Origin: Paludibacteraceae bacterium
GTDB taxonomy: Bacteria; Bacteroidota; Bacteroidia; Bacteroidales; Paludibacteraceae
NCBI GenBank assembly: GCA_017527495.1
Contig: JAFXPY010000001.1
Span: 97,072-161,071, forward strand
DNA: 64,000 nucleotides
Direction of reading: 5' to 3'
The first letter of the stretch is position 1; every line of letters begins with the position of its first letter. The position numbers were made by a program, and so were the translations under genes. The notes beneath the pieces were generated by a model. It searched no databases. It was not told the origin of the DNA and worked only from the letters and a program-made list of their open reading frames with translations. Positions 63,554 through 64,000 of this stretch are shown one piece after another.

Positions 63554-63712
63554 TTTTTTGTTAATGAAAATTTATCGCGTTAAAAAAGACAAAAAGAGTG
63601 CCATCTTGTCTGTTGACCTTTGCTAAAAGGAATTTTTGAACAAAACAAAAGGAAAAACGACAATATTTTTTGACAAATCAGAGTCTAAATCATATATGTC
63701 GTACCAAAAATG

Positions 63713-63732
63713 GACAATATGTCAGTATTGTC
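63713..63732. promoter_or_regulatory. Inverted repeat upstream of the TolC operon, candidate operator
   Basis: GACAATA-N6-TATTGTC, 160 bp ahead of the TolC ATG. The symmetry and size fit a TetR- or MarR-type operator, common for such efflux operons. No regulator gene is seen between it and the window end. The region 63554-63712 is AT-rich with no gene or consensus promoter. Confidence 0.4.
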
Positions 63733-63754
63733 TATTCATTATAAATGATTATTA

Positions 63755-63960
63755 TTGTCCGATAAAAATGAATTTCCCGTTAGGGAATATCTTTTAATAG
63801 CATAATATCGTAATTTCATATCGCGATTTCCCGTTAGGAAATTTCTCTTAAACTCTTGTTTTATATTGATTAAAAGAAATTTCCTACGGAAAAAATATCG
63901 AATTAAAATCTTTATTCTCTATTAAAAGAAAACTCCTACGGAGTATATCGAAAACATAAG
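63755..63960. repeat. Cluster of hairpin elements at the window end
   Basis: ATTGTCCGATAAAAATGAAT leads into TTCCCGTTAGGGAA and TATCTTTTAATAG (63773-63800); ATTTCCCGTTAGGAAAT (63826-63842); then inverted copies ATTTCCTACGGAAAA (near 63888) and ACTCCTACGGAGT (63932-63944), each preceded by TTAAAAGAAA. The same lead-in (ATTGTTGTCCGATAAAT) precedes the first element of block A at 33345. No gene is seen from 63554 to the end. Confidence 0.85.
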
Positions 63961-64000
63961 TCCCCTCATAGATTAATATTTATATCGGCTTGATTGGCAA

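Overview
The window comes from a member of the Bacteroidales (phylum Bacteroidota), probably an uncultured host-associated species. Support for this: a SusD-type lipoprotein, Mfa/FimA-type fimbrillins with DUF3575 and DUF3868 partners, type IX secretion (T9SS) sorting tails, DUF4249 and DUF3127 proteins, a GldA-like ATPase, and promoters of the Bacteroidetes form TTTG-N19/20-TAnnTTTG, seven of which can be read here. There is no Shine-Dalgarno preference. I see no tRNA, rRNA, insertion sequence or CRISPR array.

Layout. (1) 1-2664, plus strand: tail of a SusC/D-like locus (partial SusD, an Ig-like surface lipoprotein, a lipid-binding-type lipoprotein) closed by a strong terminator. (2) 24308 down to 3184, minus strand: one 21-kb fimbrial operon, DUF3575 - DUF3868 - Mfa1-type fimbrillin - Mfa2/FimB-type anchor - fimbrillin-like lipoprotein - a 4864-residue right-handed beta-helix protein with a T9SS tail. 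It has a consensus promoter and an 8-base G tract just before the first start codon. (3) 29537-24759, minus: glycogen cluster (debranching enzyme, GT4 glycogen-synthase-like transferase, GH57 amylase). (4) 29792-33341, plus: MMPL/RND transporter, PnuC and a NadR-type ribosylnicotinamide kinase. (5) 40439-33982, minus: GldA-like ATPase, RuvB, lipid-linked-glycan flippase, UvrD-type helicase, then a small membrane protein. (6) 44023-40517, minus: a 1168-residue T9SS cargo. (7) 50772-44948, minus: T9SS cargo, OmpA/LysM protein, DUF3127 protein with an SSB-like tip, terminator, then a membrane-anchored phosphoesterase. (8) 50983-55224, plus: lipoprotein, TonB-dependent receptor and DUF4249 lipoprotein, overlapping genes. 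(9) 58265-55315, minus: Nudix/winged-helix regulator, vWA protein, phosphoglycerate kinase. (10) 63553-58632, minus: TolC - HlyD - two ABC-2 permeases, with no ATPase.

The most unusual content lies in two places. One is the fimbrial operon ending in the giant predicted adhesin, whose expression has slippage-prone repeats at two points (G8 before the first gene, a 9-bp tandem array before the last). The other is the intergenic DNA, which is full of short hairpin elements. Their stems differ between copies by paired (compensatory) changes while the flanks (TCTTTTAATAG) stay fixed, resembling BIME/REP elements. Two large intergenic blocks (33.3-33.9 kb and 44.1-44.9 kb) are built from the same hairpin modules in a different order.
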